Shown in pieces: positions 8,084 through 16,874 of a stretch of DNA of 64,000 nucleotides. Origin of the DNA: Streptomyces sp. NBC_00568 (GTDB taxonomy: Bacteria > Actinomycetota > Actinomycetes > Streptomycetales > Streptomycetaceae); contig NZ_JAPENW010000001.1 in the NCBI RefSeq assembly GCF_026341855.1, positions 7,121,001 to 7,185,000 on the forward strand, written 5' to 3'. Position 1 is the first letter of the stretch. Every line of letters starts with the position of its first letter. Made by a program: the position numbers and the translations under genes. The notes under the pieces were generated by a model, which saw only the letters and a program-made list of their open reading frames with translations, had not been told where the DNA came from and did not search any database.

Positions 8084-8962
8084 GTGATTTTGGTGACGGG
8101 GGCGACGGGGACGGTGGGGCGGGCGGTGGTGGGCGGGTTGGGCCGGTTGCCGGGGGGTGTGGGGGTGCGGGTTCTGGTGCGTGATGCGGGGCGTGCGGTG
8201 GGGTTGCCTGCGGGTGTTGAGGTGGCGGTGGGGGATCTGGGGGACGAGGTGTCGCTGGGGCGGGCGTTGGCGGGGGTGCGGGCGGCGTTCTTGCTGACGT
8301 GCCGGGTGGGTGAGGGTGATGATGTGCGGTTCGTGCGGGCGGCGCGGGCGGCGGGGGTGCGGCGGGTGGTGAAGCTGTCGGCTGCGGCGGTGAGGGATCC
8401 GCAGGCGCGGGACGGGGTGACGTGCTGGCAGCGTGAGGCCGAGGCGGTGGTGTGCGGGTCGGGTCTGGAGTGGACGCTGCTGCGTCCGCGGGCGTTCATG
8501 TCGAACACGTTGGGGTGGGCGCCGTCGGTGAGGGGGGAGCGGGTGGTGCGGGCGTTGTGCGGGACGTCGCGTAATGCGTGTGTGGATCCGCGGGATGTGG
8601 CGGCGGTGGCGGTGTGTGCGCTGACCGGGCCGGGGCATGCGGGCCGTGCCTACACGCTGACGGGGCCGCAGGCGCTCACGGCGGGAGAGCAGGCGCGGGA
8701 GCTGGGGCGGCAGTTGGGGGTGGAGCTGGGTTTCGAGGAGCTGGGCCGGGAGGCGGCCCGGGCTGTGCTGGCCCGGCGGTATCCGCCGGTGGTGGTGGAG
8801 GCGCTGCTGGACAGTGCGTGCCGGCAGCGGGCGGGTGCCAAGCAGGTGGTGGAGCCCGCGGTGGCGGCGCTGCTGGGCCGGCCGGCCCGCTCCTACCGTG
8901 ACTGGGTCGGCGACCACCTGGACGCGTTCCGGGTGCCCGGGCCGGCGCGGGGCACGGGGTGA
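8084..8962 (+). CDS. NmrA/NAD(P)-binding SDR-like reductase
   Basis: Encodes 292 aa from a GTG preceded by GGGAGGGG. It starts ILVTGATGTVGRAVVGGL, the GxxGxxG Rossmann motif of the atypical SDR/NmrA family, and continues LVRDAGRAVGLPAGVEVAVGD and a VKLSAAAVRDP segment. It lacks a clear YxxxK, as NmrA-like proteins often do. In Streptomyces, relatives act as NAD(P)H quinone or ketone reductases or as redox sensors, and many sit in aromatic polyketide clusters. Like the monooxygenase at 3450 it uses G-ending codons heavily. Exact substrate unknown. Confidence 0.8.
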   Translation: MILVTGATGTVGRAVVGGLGRLPGGVGVRVLVRDAGRAVGLPAGVEVAVGDLGDEVSLGRALAGVRAAFLLTCRVGEGDDVRFVRAARAAGVRRVVKLSAAAVRDPQARDGVTCWQREAEAVVCGSGLEWTLLRPRAFMSNTLGWAPSVRGERVVRALCGTSRNACVDPRDVAAVAVCALTGPGHAGRAYTLTGPQALTAGEQARELGRQLGVELGFEELGREAARAVLARRYPPVVVEALLDSACRQRAGAKQVVEPAVAALLGRPARSYRDWVGDHLDAFRVPGPARGTG

Positions 8963-8964
8963 CG

Positions 8965-9068
8965 CCCGGCGGGCGGGCGCGGCCGGTGAAGGGCCGGGTC
9001 GGTGAAGGGCGGGCGGGTGCGGGCGGTGAAGTGCCGGGCCGGTGAAGGGCGGGCGGGTGCGGGCGGGG
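8965..9068. repeat. Direct repeats of GGTGAAGGGCGGGCGGGTGC
   Basis: Two full and two partial copies of GGTGAAGGGCGGGCGGGTGC separate the NmrA-like gene from the hemC paralogue. The remaining 170 bp before hemC shows no recognised gene. Confidence 0.6.
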
Positions 9069-9242
9069 TGGTTGTGGCGTGGGTGTCCTGCTGCCGCAGG
9101 ACGCCTGGCCTGCAGGCCCCCGCGATGCGTCCGCGGCTTCCTCGCACACCTGCCCGATACTCTCAACTTCCTTGCCGTGCGGCTGAGATGGGCTGCTGGG
9201 TTGATGCCGGGGGCGGGGCTCTGACGCTCTATCGTGTACGAC

Positions 9243-10175
9243 ATGTCCGTCCCTGAGCTGATCCGTATCGTCTCCCGTGACTCGCCCATGGCCCTGGCCC
9301 AGGTGGAGCGCGTCCGTACCGAGCTTGCGGTGCTCCATCCCGGTATCCGGACCGTGGTGGTCCCGGTCAGGACGACCGGTGACACGTGGATGGGGGATCT
9401 CTCCCAGGTGGAGGGCAAGGGGGCGTTCACCAAGGAGGTCGACGCCGCGCTCGTCGCCGGGGAGGCGGACGTCGCGGTGCACTGTGTCAAGGACGTGCCG
9501 GCGGACCGGCCGCTGCCGGCCGGCACGACCTTCGCGGCGTTCCTTGGGCGGGACGACATCCGGGACGCCCTCGTCCATCCCGGCGGCCTGCTCCTGGACG
9601 AGCTTCCCGCGGGAACCCGGGTCGGGACCTCCTCGGTGCGCAGGGTCGCGCAACTCGCCGCCTCCCACCCGCATCTGGAATGCGTGCCGTTCCGCGGCAA
9701 CGCCAACCGGCGCCTGGACAAGCTCGCCGCGGGCGAGGTAGACGCACTGCTGCTGGCCGTCTCCGGTCTGGAGCGCATCGGCCGGCCCGACGTGATCACC
9801 GAGGTCCTGCCGGCCGAGGTGATGATCCCGCCGATCGGGGCCGGCATTCTCGCTCTTCAGTGCCGTGAAGCCGATACCCCCACGATCGACGTCATCAGCG
9901 CTCTGAACGATTCCGGCACCTATCGGGAGGCCACCGCGGAGCGGATGTTCCTGCATGTCCTCCAGGGCCACTGCAACAGCCCGATCGCCGGATACGCGAA
10001 GGCGTCCCGGGGTGATCTGTCGCTGCGCGCCTGCGTGTTCAGCCCGGACGGGAAGACCGTCCTGAACGCTCACGAATGGGCCGGGCGGCTCAGTCCCGCA
10101 GACCTCGGTGCCTCCGTCGCGCTGGCTCTGCTGCGTCAGGGCGCCCGCGAGCTGATCGACGGCATCGCCCACTGA
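9243..10175 (+). CDS. hemC: Hydroxymethylbilane synthase (porphobilinogen deaminase) paralogue
   Basis: Encodes 310 aa of the HemC family, which joins four porphobilinogens into hydroxymethylbilane on a dipyrromethane cofactor. Recognised pieces are IRIVSRDSPMALAQVERV, the substrate loop AVHCVKDVPADRP (usually VHSLKDVP), GTSSVRRVAQLAASHP, RGNANRRLDKL and the cofactor-Cys region LQGHCNSPIAGYA with Cys244 in place. The usual GGCQVPIGAYA around that cysteine is altered, and VHSLKD has become VHCVKD. This suggests a diverged second copy rather than the housekeeping enzyme. It stands between a reductase gene and a convergent exporter gene. An in-frame ATG at 9234 is an alternative start. Confidence 0.82.
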   Translation: MSVPELIRIVSRDSPMALAQVERVRTELAVLHPGIRTVVVPVRTTGDTWMGDLSQVEGKGAFTKEVDAALVAGEADVAVHCVKDVPADRPLPAGTTFAAFLGRDDIRDALVHPGGLLLDELPAGTRVGTSSVRRVAQLAASHPHLECVPFRGNANRRLDKLAAGEVDALLLAVSGLERIGRPDVITEVLPAEVMIPPIGAGILALQCREADTPTIDVISALNDSGTYREATAERMFLHVLQGHCNSPIAGYAKASRGDLSLRACVFSPDGKTVLNAHEWAGRLSPADLGASVALALLRQGARELIDGIAH

Positions 10176-10251
10176 CAGCCCCCGTTACCCCCCTCCTTTT
10201 TTGTGGCTCCGCGGCGGAGCCTCGGCCTTCGGGCCCGGTAGCCGTGCCCCC

Positions 10252-11754
10252 TCAGCCGCGGCGCACCATTTCGTCGGCGTCGCCGTCTTCGGAACCGTGC
10301 CGGACGCTCTTGGCGGTCGGTTCCGGCTCGGGGTGCAGCTGGCGTTCGCGCAGGTCCGCCACGGCCAGCAGCAGTGCGATCATGCTGAACCCGACGGCGG
10401 TGAGCAGTCCCAGCTGAATGGCCGTGACGGACTGTCCGTGGCTGGCCTGGTGTGCGAAGTACACCGCGCCGACCACGGCGATTCCGGCTGCCGAGCCGAT
10501 GCGCTGTCCTGTCTGCAGAACTCCGCCGGCCGCACCGGCACGGTGCACGGGGACGCGGGTGAGGGTGAGGGTGGTGTTGGGGGAGACCGTGAGGCCGGAG
10601 CCGATCCCGGCGATGACCATCGGCAGGGCCGTGGCCCATCCCACGCTCTGCAGGGGTACCAGCTGGACCGCCACGATCACCCCGAGCAGTCCCACCGCCA
10701 CCGCGCCGAGGCCGGTGACGACGAGCATGCGTCCGTGGCGCATCACCAGGCGGCCCCCGATCGTGGCGCCGACCGCCGAGGCGGCGGCGAAGGGCAGTAC
10801 CGACAGGCCGGCCGCCAGCGCGCTGTATCCGACGGTGTTCTGCAGGAACAGGGAGTAGACGAAGAAGACGGTGGTGAAGCCCGCGAAGTAGGTGAGGCTG
10901 ATCAGGGAGCCGAAGGTGAAGGACCGCAGGGAGAACAGGCCCAGATCGACCAGGGGGGCCTGCCCGCGCCGCCCCTGGTGCCGTTCCCACGCCCAGAATG
11001 CGGCCAGCAGCAGCGCCCCCACCGGCAGCAGCGCCCACTTCAGCCGTCCGGTCCACTGCTGCTCCTGTACCAGCGGCAGCATGAGTGCGAGCACCGCGGC
11101 GCCGAGGAGCAGCACGCCGAACAGGTCGAACTCCTCCTTCTTCTTGCCGGTTGACGCCGGGAAGCGGGGCAGCAGCCGCAGTCCCGCGGCGAGGGCGGCC
11201 ACCCCGATGGGCAGGTTGACGAAGAACACCCAGCGCCAGCCGTCGTCGGTGCCGACGGCGTTGATCAGCAGGCCGCCCGCCAGCGGGCCCAGCGCCGTCG
11301 AGACCCCGATGACGCTGCCGAGCATGCCGAAGGCCTTGGCCCGCTCGGCGCCCTGGAACATCTGCTGGATCAGTCCCGAGGTCTGCGGGGCGACCATGCC
11401 CGCCGCCGCGCCCTGCAGGAGCCGGAACAGCACCAGCCAGGAGGCGCTGGGGGCCAGGCCGCAGGCCGCCGAGGCCAGCGTGAACGCGGCCAGCCCCAGC
11501 AGGAAGGCCTGCCGCCGCCCGCGCATGTCGCCCAGGCGGCCCGCCGGGACGAGGACCAGCCCGAAGGCCAGGGCGTATCCGGAGACCACCCAGGACTGGG
11601 CGGCCTCCGAGGCGGCCAGCCCGTGTTCCATCGAGGGCAGCGCCACGTTCACGATCGAGGTGTCGAGCAGGGAGATGAAGCCCGCTGTCAGACAGACCGC
11701 GAGCGCCTTCCACCGCCGGTCGTCGGAAGCGGGCCGGGCCTGGACTGTGGTCAT
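10252..11754 (-). CDS. DHA2-family MFS drug exporter (EmrB/QacA type)
   Basis: Encodes 500 aa with about 14 predicted membrane helices. Motifs are DTSIVNVALPSM in helix 1 (motif D1 of the 14-helix drug/H+ antiporters), GRLGDMRGRRQAF (motif A) and GPLAGGLLINAVG (motif C region). The family exports antibiotics and cationic drugs by proton antiport. It is transcribed towards hemC and probably serves self-resistance or export, though the substrate cannot be told. No TetR repressor gene is recognisable next to it, unlike many such exporters. Confidence 0.9.
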   Translation of the reverse strand: MTTVQARPASDDRRWKALAVCLTAGFISLLDTSIVNVALPSMEHGLAASEAAQSWVVSGYALAFGLVLVPAGRLGDMRGRRQAFLLGLAAFTLASAACGLAPSASWLVLFRLLQGAAAGMVAPQTSGLIQQMFQGAERAKAFGMLGSVIGVSTALGPLAGGLLINAVGTDDGWRWVFFVNLPIGVAALAAGLRLLPRFPASTGKKKEEFDLFGVLLLGAAVLALMLPLVQEQQWTGRLKWALLPVGALLLAAFWAWERHQGRRGQAPLVDLGLFSLRSFTFGSLISLTYFAGFTTVFFVYSLFLQNTVGYSALAAGLSVLPFAAASAVGATIGGRLVMRHGRMLVVTGLGAVAVGLLGVIVAVQLVPLQSVGWATALPMVIAGIGSGLTVSPNTTLTLTRVPVHRAGAAGGVLQTGQRIGSAAGIAVVGAVYFAHQASHGQSVTAIQLGLLTAVGFSMIALLLAVADLRERQLHPEPEPTAKSVRHGSEDGDADEMVRRG

Positions 11755-12059
11755 GGGGTCACGCTAAGCAGCAACGGCACGCAACGCAGGGAAGGAGCCC
11801 TTTTGCGCGCGTCGGCGCACCGGCGCCCCCGGCACCGCCGGCGCGCTCGTCGTCCACGAAGAGGTCCGGCCGTACACGGCCCGCTCGAGGTTCCCCGTTT
11901 CACGTGTCCTTCGGCGGCGCCGGATCCCGCTACAGGGCCCGGCCGGCGACGCCGATGTCCCACCGCAGGGCCCGGCCGGCGGCGCCCGGGTCCCGGCGGA
12001 GAAGGCGGGCCAAGCCCGCACCGGCTTCGGGGCGTCCGGTCCGGACCGGTAGATCCCCT

Positions 12060-12108
12060 CAGACGGCAGACGGCAGACGGCAGACGGCAGACGGCAGACG
12101 GCAGACGG
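12060..12108. repeat. Seven perfect copies of CAGACGG
   Basis: A 7-bp tandem array, seven copies, in the 839 bp between the exporter gene and the 12594 gene. No gene could be supported in 11755-12593: several frames are open but none has a recognised motif or clean start. Confidence 0.9.
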
Positions 12109-12395
12109 TGGGCGGGCCGTGGCCTGCCGGGTCGGCGAAGGTGTGCGCGGGATCGCGGGCCCGGGTGGTGGCCCGCGGTGATGACCGCGCCTCCTGATGA
12201 CGGGGAGCGCCTCGAAACCGCCCTGCACGGGACGCCGGGAGGGATGAGCGCCAAGAATCCGGGCGGCATGGTGACCGCCGGGATGCGCCGGGTCGCGAAA
12301 GGCTTTTGGCGCGCGGGTCCGCGGCGACGACGGCGCGTACTGCCAGAAGGCATCCGGACGGCGTCACAGCGCGTGAACCGTTCAGGGACGTCATG

Positions 12396-12545
12396 CCTGA
12401 CCCCCCGAACCCTGACCCCCTGCCCCCCGAACCCTGACCCCCTGACCCCCTGACCCCCTGACCCCCTGACCCCCTGACCCCCTGACCCCCTGCCCCCCTG
12501 ACCCCCTGACCCCCTGCCCCCCGAACCTCTGGCCCCTGACCTGTC
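12396..12545. repeat. CTGACCCCC tandem array
   Basis: About 15 perfect to near-perfect copies of the 9-bp unit CTGACCCCC, with some CTGCCCCCC variants. It ends about 50 bp before the next start codon. The unit lacks the dyad and spacers of a CRISPR. Confidence 0.9.
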
Positions 12546-12593
12546 CTGAACTGCCCGCGCCCGGCCGCCTGTTCCGGGGAGGGACGTAGAGTC

Positions 12594-13040
12594 ATGCCCA
12601 TGCGCTTGGACCTGCCGTCGATACGCGCAGAGCATCCCCGCAACGCTGCGCTGCTGGACTTCCTGCGGGCACAGGGTTGCCCGCCGAGCGGACCGGACGA
12701 CTACGCGCTGGGTGAATGGCAGCTGCACACCCACCCCGATCTCCTGGACAGGCTGGCCGAGTTGGCCCGTCGTGCGCCCCTTCATGCCGCCTACGGCGTC
12801 CCGGTCCTGGCCCGCGAGGGCGTCGCGGCCGCCGCTGCTCTGGGGACCTCGGTCCTGCTGGTACGCCTTCCCGCGGCGCCCACGGACCTCGAGGCCGGCA
12901 CTCCCGCCCCGTTCCTGGCCGGCCACGGATGGCAGGCCGTCGATGCCTGGCAGAGCGGACTGCCCTGCGCCGAGGGAGCCCGCAGGCTCTCCGGCGCCGT
13001 CCGCCGGGCCCTTGCCGGTGCCCGGGACCTCGCCTCGTAG
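12594..13040 (+). CDS. Conserved hypothetical protein (148 aa)
   Basis: A soluble alanine/leucine-rich protein starting MPMRLDLPSIRAEHPRN. It reads in ordinary Streptomyces codon usage with C/G at third positions, which is why it is called real. GGGGAGGGACG lies upstream of the ATG. No membrane segment or known catalytic motif is visible. The middle alternates hydrophobic strands and helices (GVPVLAREGVAAAAALGTSVLLVRLP). I do not recognise the family. It is monocistronic and convergent with the afsA homologue. Confidence 0.65.
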   Translation: MPMRLDLPSIRAEHPRNAALLDFLRAQGCPPSGPDDYALGEWQLHTHPDLLDRLAELARRAPLHAAYGVPVLAREGVAAAAALGTSVLLVRLPAAPTDLEAGTPAPFLAGHGWQAVDAWQSGLPCAEGARRLSGAVRRALAGARDLAS

Positions 13041-13590
13041 CGGCAGACCGTCGACGGCAGGGGCCCGGGGCGGCGGCGTCGGGCTGTTTCCCGCCGCCCG
13101 CGGGCCTGCTGCGCTTTGGGCGGGCCAGGCCCCCCGTGGCTGCAGAACTTCACCGGACGGCCGGCGAAACCGGTTCGCAGGGTCCCGCCACCGGCGGGTG
13201 AGACGGCCCGCACGTTCCGGCCCGCACGTTCCGGCCCCGCGGCCCGGTCGTCGATGCCGGGCCGCCGCGGATACCGGCGGCCGTGCCCTCTCGCCGTGCC
13301 CGCCGTCCGCGGTGCCGGCCGGCCGCGGGTGACGGGGAGACCGGGGCCCGGGGGCCGGGGGCCCCGGCCGGGTCCGTGGCCGGCTGCGGGTGTTCGGGGC
13401 GGGCGGTCCGGAGGCGCAGGATGCGGCGCGTGCTGCCCGGCGTGCTGCCCGGTCGCCGGCGCCGGGACGCCGTGCTTGTCGTGTCCGTCGTGGCGGTCCG
13501 GCGCCCGGGATGCCCGGCCCGGCCGCGGGTGCCGGGGAGTTCGGGAGCCGGGCCCGCCGGCCGGCGGGCGGTTGGGGCCGGGGCCGGCGG
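13041..13590. other. Intergenic region without a recognised gene
   Basis: About 550 bp of very GC-rich DNA between two convergent genes. It includes a perfect palindrome CCCGCCGGCCGGCGGG near 13552-13569 that could end the afsA transcript. No frame gives a recognised protein. Confidence 0.4.
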
Positions 13591-14583
13591 TCAGGCGGGG
13601 TGGGGGCCGGTTCCGGTGGTGGCGGTGAAGACGGGGGTGTCGTTCTGGTGGGCGAGGATGCGGACGCGGCGCTGTCCGGCGTGGTCGGGCAGGGGGTGGG
13701 CCTCGATGGTGCAGGGGGTGTCGAGTTCCGCGTAGCGTTCGAAGGTGCTGGCGAGGTGGGCCACGAAGGTGTCCTGGCCCAGGGTGGCGACGGTGGCCTG
13801 GCGGGCGGCTTCGAGCAGGACCATGCCGGGGACGTGGTCGACCTGGTGGTCGAAGAGCACGGGGTGGCTGGTGTCGGTGCGCAGCAGCCAGCGCCCGCTT
13901 CGGCCGGCGGGGGACAGGACGACGTCGGCGGGTGAGGTGCGGCCCACGTGCTGCGGGGCCAGCGGCGCGGTCAGCGGTGCGGGCACCCCGGCCAGGGCGG
14001 CCTGCTTGCCGCGCAGCCGGGCGTAGACGGCGGGTGTGGTGCACGTGCAGGAACCGGAGGCGCTCGCCACCGTCTGTCCGCCGCGCCGGAATACGGCCTC
14101 GAAGCGGATGGCCGTGGCGGCGCCGCGCCGCCAGGTGACGTCGTGACAGGTCATCTCGATGCCGACGGAGGCCGGTGCGCTGCCGGTGGCCAGGTGCTCG
14201 GGGCGCACGTCGAGGGTGAGGCTGTGCATCAGGAAGGGGTGCTCGAGCGGCACACCGAACTCGGTGTGGGCGAGCAGGATGGCCGCCTGGCGGAAGGACT
14301 CGGCGGCGATGAGGGGGTCGTGGCGGCCCTGGACGGCGGTGAAGAAGCTGTGCCCGCGCGGCCACTGGGCGCTCACCTCGAAGCGGTCCGCCGCGGTGCG
14401 CGCCCAGTCGGTGAGCAGCACCTCGGCGACGCTGGCACGGTGGACGAGTTCCTTGGGCACCGTGGTGGTCAGGGTGGCGAACCGCGGGGCCCGTCCGGCA
14501 GGCCCCGCGGCGCCGTCCGGCGGGGCGGGCACGGGTGCGGTGGCGATCGGGGCCGGCCCGGTGCGGAACGTGGTCATGGACAT
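13591..14583 (-). CDS. AfsA-family gamma-butyrolactone biosynthesis protein
   Basis: Encodes 330 aa of the AfsA/ScbA/BarX family. Two hot-dog repeats are visible: the N-terminal KELVHRASVAEVLLTDW and SFRQAAILLAHTEFGVP segments, and the C-terminal copy beginning DVVLSPAGRSGRWLLRTD with DHQVDHVPGMVLLEAARQA. AfsA condenses a beta-ketoacyl-ACP with dihydroxyacetone phosphate, the first committed step to GBL autoregulators. GGGGGAAAC precedes the chosen ATG; an upstream in-frame start is less likely. An ARE-like site lies about 58-85 bp upstream, so GBL production is probably controlled by a TetR receptor from this same window. Confidence 0.9.
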   Translation of the reverse strand: MSMTTFRTGPAPIATAPVPAPPDGAAGPAGRAPRFATLTTTVPKELVHRASVAEVLLTDWARTAADRFEVSAQWPRGHSFFTAVQGRHDPLIAAESFRQAAILLAHTEFGVPLEHPFLMHSLTLDVRPEHLATGSAPASVGIEMTCHDVTWRRGAATAIRFEAVFRRGGQTVASASGSCTCTTPAVYARLRGKQAALAGVPAPLTAPLAPQHVGRTSPADVVLSPAGRSGRWLLRTDTSHPVLFDHQVDHVPGMVLLEAARQATVATLGQDTFVAHLASTFERYAELDTPCTIEAHPLPDHAGQRRVRILAHQNDTPVFTATTGTGPHPA

Positions 14584-14640
14584 GTTTCCCCCTGAGCTGC
14601 GTTGGCCTGGCATCGGATGTGCTCGCTTGAGAATCAGGAA

Positions 14641-14668
14641 GATACAGACCACCCGGTTTAGTTTCTAG
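14641..14668. promoter_or_regulatory. ARE-like operator upstream of afsA homologue
   Basis: GATACAGACC-acc-CGGTTTAGTTT is an imperfect inverted repeat with the ACC/GGT core and flanking TACA and GTTT typical of AREs. It lies in the 315 bp divergent gap between afsA and accE and could control either or both. Confidence 0.65.
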
Positions 14669-14898
14669 GGTTCTCCGCGAGGTCCTGCCCGCGGGAAATG
14701 GAGCAGTTTGCTCCGAATCGGCGCCCGCCCGGCACCCCGGACCGCCGGGCGCCGCCCGTGAGCTGGGGCGTCGGGTTCCGGCCGCCGCGCCCCGGGCGGG
14801 GGCGAGCGGATCTCGAGCGGCACCACAGCGTCTCTCCAGTGCCCTGGCCGACGGTGACATGACGGCCCGCCAGGCCCGCCGGGGGAGAGGGGTGATCG

Positions 14899-15177
14899 AT
14901 GAGCAGCGGGGACACGGTGCTGCGTGTCGAGCGCGGACAGGCCGACGAGGCGGAACTCGCCGCCCTGACCGCGGTGCTGCTCGCGGTCCTCGGCGCGCGC
15001 GGACGGGCCGCCGGACAGCCGGACGGACCGGACGGACCGGCCGGCGGACAGGAGGACGGGCGGTGGGGCGGGGAGCCGGCCGGCGGGTGGGCCGGGGCGG
15101 GTTCGTCCCGGTGGCCGGGGCCGGGAGGTTTCGTGCCGGCGGGCAGCTGGGCCGGCGGCGCCTCGAGCGGTTCTTGA
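14899..15177 (+). CDS. accE: Acyl-CoA carboxylase epsilon subunit
   Basis: Encodes 92 aa. The N-terminal helix VLRVERGQADEAELAALTAVLLAVLG matches the short epsilon subunits that stabilise streptomycete acetyl/propionyl-CoA carboxylases. The rest is a Gly/Ala/Pro/Trp-rich tail, as is common in this family. GGGAGAGGGG lies upstream of the ATG. The beta subunit gene follows 95 bp later with an ARE-like site between them. Together they should supply malonyl- or methylmalonyl-CoA for polyketide assembly; the biotinylated alpha subunit must come from elsewhere. Confidence 0.85.
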   Translation: MSSGDTVLRVERGQADEAELAALTAVLLAVLGARGRAAGQPDGPDGPAGGQEDGRWGGEPAGGWAGAGSSRWPGPGGFVPAGSWAGGASSGS

Positions 15178-15185
15178 GTAGAACA

Positions 15186-15213
15186 ACTTTAAACCGCTTC
15201 AGCGGTTTGTTAA
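15186..15213. promoter_or_regulatory. Perfectly palindromic ARE-like operator before pccB
   Basis: AAACCGC-TTCA-GCGGTTT is a perfect 7-bp inverted repeat at 15191-15208, flanked by AACTTT and GTTAATG. It is the best ARE match in the window. Its place between accE and pccB suggests a separate, receptor-controlled promoter for the beta subunit and the tetR gene behind it. Confidence 0.7.
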
Positions 15214-15272
15214 TGTCCACGTACGGACCCGGGGCGGGACCTCCTCGGCCTTGTCCCAGGAGGGGACCTGAC

Positions 15273-16862
15273 ATGACGACGACTGCCCCCCAGCGGCCCG
15301 GGCCGCACGGCACCGCCACGCGCGGGCGCGTGGCGGAACTCCACGCGATCCGCGCGCAGGCCCTGCAGGGCCCCGGCGAGGAGGCGACCGCGGCGCAGCA
15401 CGCCAAGGGCAAGCTGACCGCCCGCGAACGCATCGCCCTGCTGCTGGATCCGGACTCGTTCACCGAGGTCGGGCAGCTGCGCCGGCACCGGGCGACCGGG
15501 TTCGGCCTGGAGACCAACAAGCCCTACACCGACGGCGTCGTCACCGGCTGGGGCCTGGTCGAGGGCCGCACCGTCTTCGTGTACGCGCACGACTTCCGTA
15601 TCTTCGGCGGCGCGCTGGGCGAGGCCCACGCGCAGAAGATCCACAAGATCATGGACATGGCCGTCGCGGCCGGCGCGCCGCTGGTGTCGCTGAACGACGG
15701 CGCGGGCGCCCGGATCCAGGAAGGCGTCTGCGCGCTGGCCGGCTACGGCGGCATCTTCCAGCGCAACACCCGCGCCTCGGGCGTCATCCCGCAGATCTCG
15801 GTGATGCTCGGCCCGTGCGCGGGCGGCGCGGCCTACAGCCCCGCGCTGACCGACTTCGTGTTCATGGTCCGCGACACCTCGCAGATGTTCATCACCGGCC
15901 CGGACGTGGTCAAGGCGGTCACCGGCGAGGAGATCACCCACAACGCCCTGGGCGGCGCCGACGTCCACGCGCAGACCTCCGGGGTGTGCCACTTCGCCTA
16001 CGACGACGAGCAGACCTGCCTCGCGGAGGTCCGCTACCTCCTCTCCATGCTCCCGCAGAACAACCGCCAGAGCCCGCCGCGCACCGCGTGCACCGACCCG
16101 GCCGGCCGGCGCAGCGAGGTGCTGCTGGACCTGGTCCCGGCCGACGGCAGCCGCCCCTACGACATGACCGAGGTGATCGCCGAACTCGTCGACGACGGCG
16201 ACTTCCTGGAGGTCCACGAGCACTGGGCCCGCAACATCATCTGCGCGCTGGCCCGCCTGGACGGCCAGGCCGTCGCCATCGTCGCCAACCAGCCCCGGCA
16301 CCTCGCCGGGGTGCTGGACATCGCGGCCTCCGAGAAGGCCGCCCGGTTCGTCCAGACCTGCGACGCCTTCAACATCCCCCTGCTCACCCTCCTGGACGTG
16401 CCGGGCTTCCTCCCGGGCGTGGGCCAGGAACACGGCGGCATCATCCGCCACGGCGCGAAACTGCTCTACGCGTACTGCAACGCCACCGTGCCGCGGATCT
16501 CGCTCGTCCTGCGCAAGGCCTACGGAGGCGCCTACATCGTCATGGACTCCCAGTCCACCGGCGCCGACCTCACCTACGCCTGGCCCGCCAACGAGATCGC
16601 CGTGATGGGCGCCGAGGGCGCCGCGAATGTCATCTTCCGCCGCCGGATCGCCGGGGCCGCCGATCCCGAGGCCATGCGCGCCCGCATGGTCAAGGAGTAC
16701 AAGGCCGAGCTGATGCACCCCTACTACGCGGCCGAACGCGGCCTGGTCGACGACGTCATCGACCCCGCCCAGACCCGCGAGGTGCTGATCGAATCGCTCG
16801 CGATGCTGCGCACCAAGCACGCCGACCTGCCCTCCCGCAAGCACGGCAACCCGCCGCAGTAA
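15273..16862 (+). CDS. pccB: Acyl-CoA carboxylase beta subunit (carboxyltransferase)
   Basis: Encodes 529 aa, the normal length for AccB/PccB carboxyltransferases, which move CO2 from carboxybiotin to acetyl- or propionyl-CoA. Characteristic stretches are KGKLTARERIALLLDPDSF, the N-terminal oxyanion region MLGPCAGGAAYSPALTDF, and the C-terminal LLDVPGFLPGVGQEHGGIIRHG and KAYGGAYIVMDSQ. AGGAGGGG is placed just before the ATG. It follows accE and an ARE-like operator, and a tetR gene starts 12 bp after its stop, so carboxylase supply and regulation appear to share one transcript. Confidence 0.95.
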   Translation: MTTTAPQRPGPHGTATRGRVAELHAIRAQALQGPGEEATAAQHAKGKLTARERIALLLDPDSFTEVGQLRRHRATGFGLETNKPYTDGVVTGWGLVEGRTVFVYAHDFRIFGGALGEAHAQKIHKIMDMAVAAGAPLVSLNDGAGARIQEGVCALAGYGGIFQRNTRASGVIPQISVMLGPCAGGAAYSPALTDFVFMVRDTSQMFITGPDVVKAVTGEEITHNALGGADVHAQTSGVCHFAYDDEQTCLAEVRYLLSMLPQNNRQSPPRTACTDPAGRRSEVLLDLVPADGSRPYDMTEVIAELVDDGDFLEVHEHWARNIICALARLDGQAVAIVANQPRHLAGVLDIAASEKAARFVQTCDAFNIPLLTLLDVPGFLPGVGQEHGGIIRHGAKLLYAYCNATVPRISLVLRKAYGGAYIVMDSQSTGADLTYAWPANEIAVMGAEGAANVIFRRRIAGAADPEAMRARMVKEYKAELMHPYYAAERGLVDDVIDPAQTREVLIESLAMLRTKHADLPSRKHGNPPQ

Positions 16863-16874
16863 CGGAGCACCACG

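Noticed and set aside
7208..9847. Long minus-strand frame extending upstream of the tetR gene
   Set aside because: Only the last 221 codons are protein-like; the rest is antisense to NmrA and hemC genes and lies across an ARE-like site.
10195..10225. Hairpin GGCTCCG-CGG-CGGAGCC with a T-run as terminator of hemC
   Set aside because: The stem is only 7 bp and the T-run lies on the wrong side for the plus strand; left out as too weak.
12060..12545. Possible CRISPR array
   Set aside because: Units of 7 and 9 bp with no spacers, no dyad repeat and no cas genes: simple minisatellites.
12791..15520. 909-codon minus-strand frame covering afsA and beyond
   Set aside because: Out of frame with the AfsA homologue and low complexity outside it.
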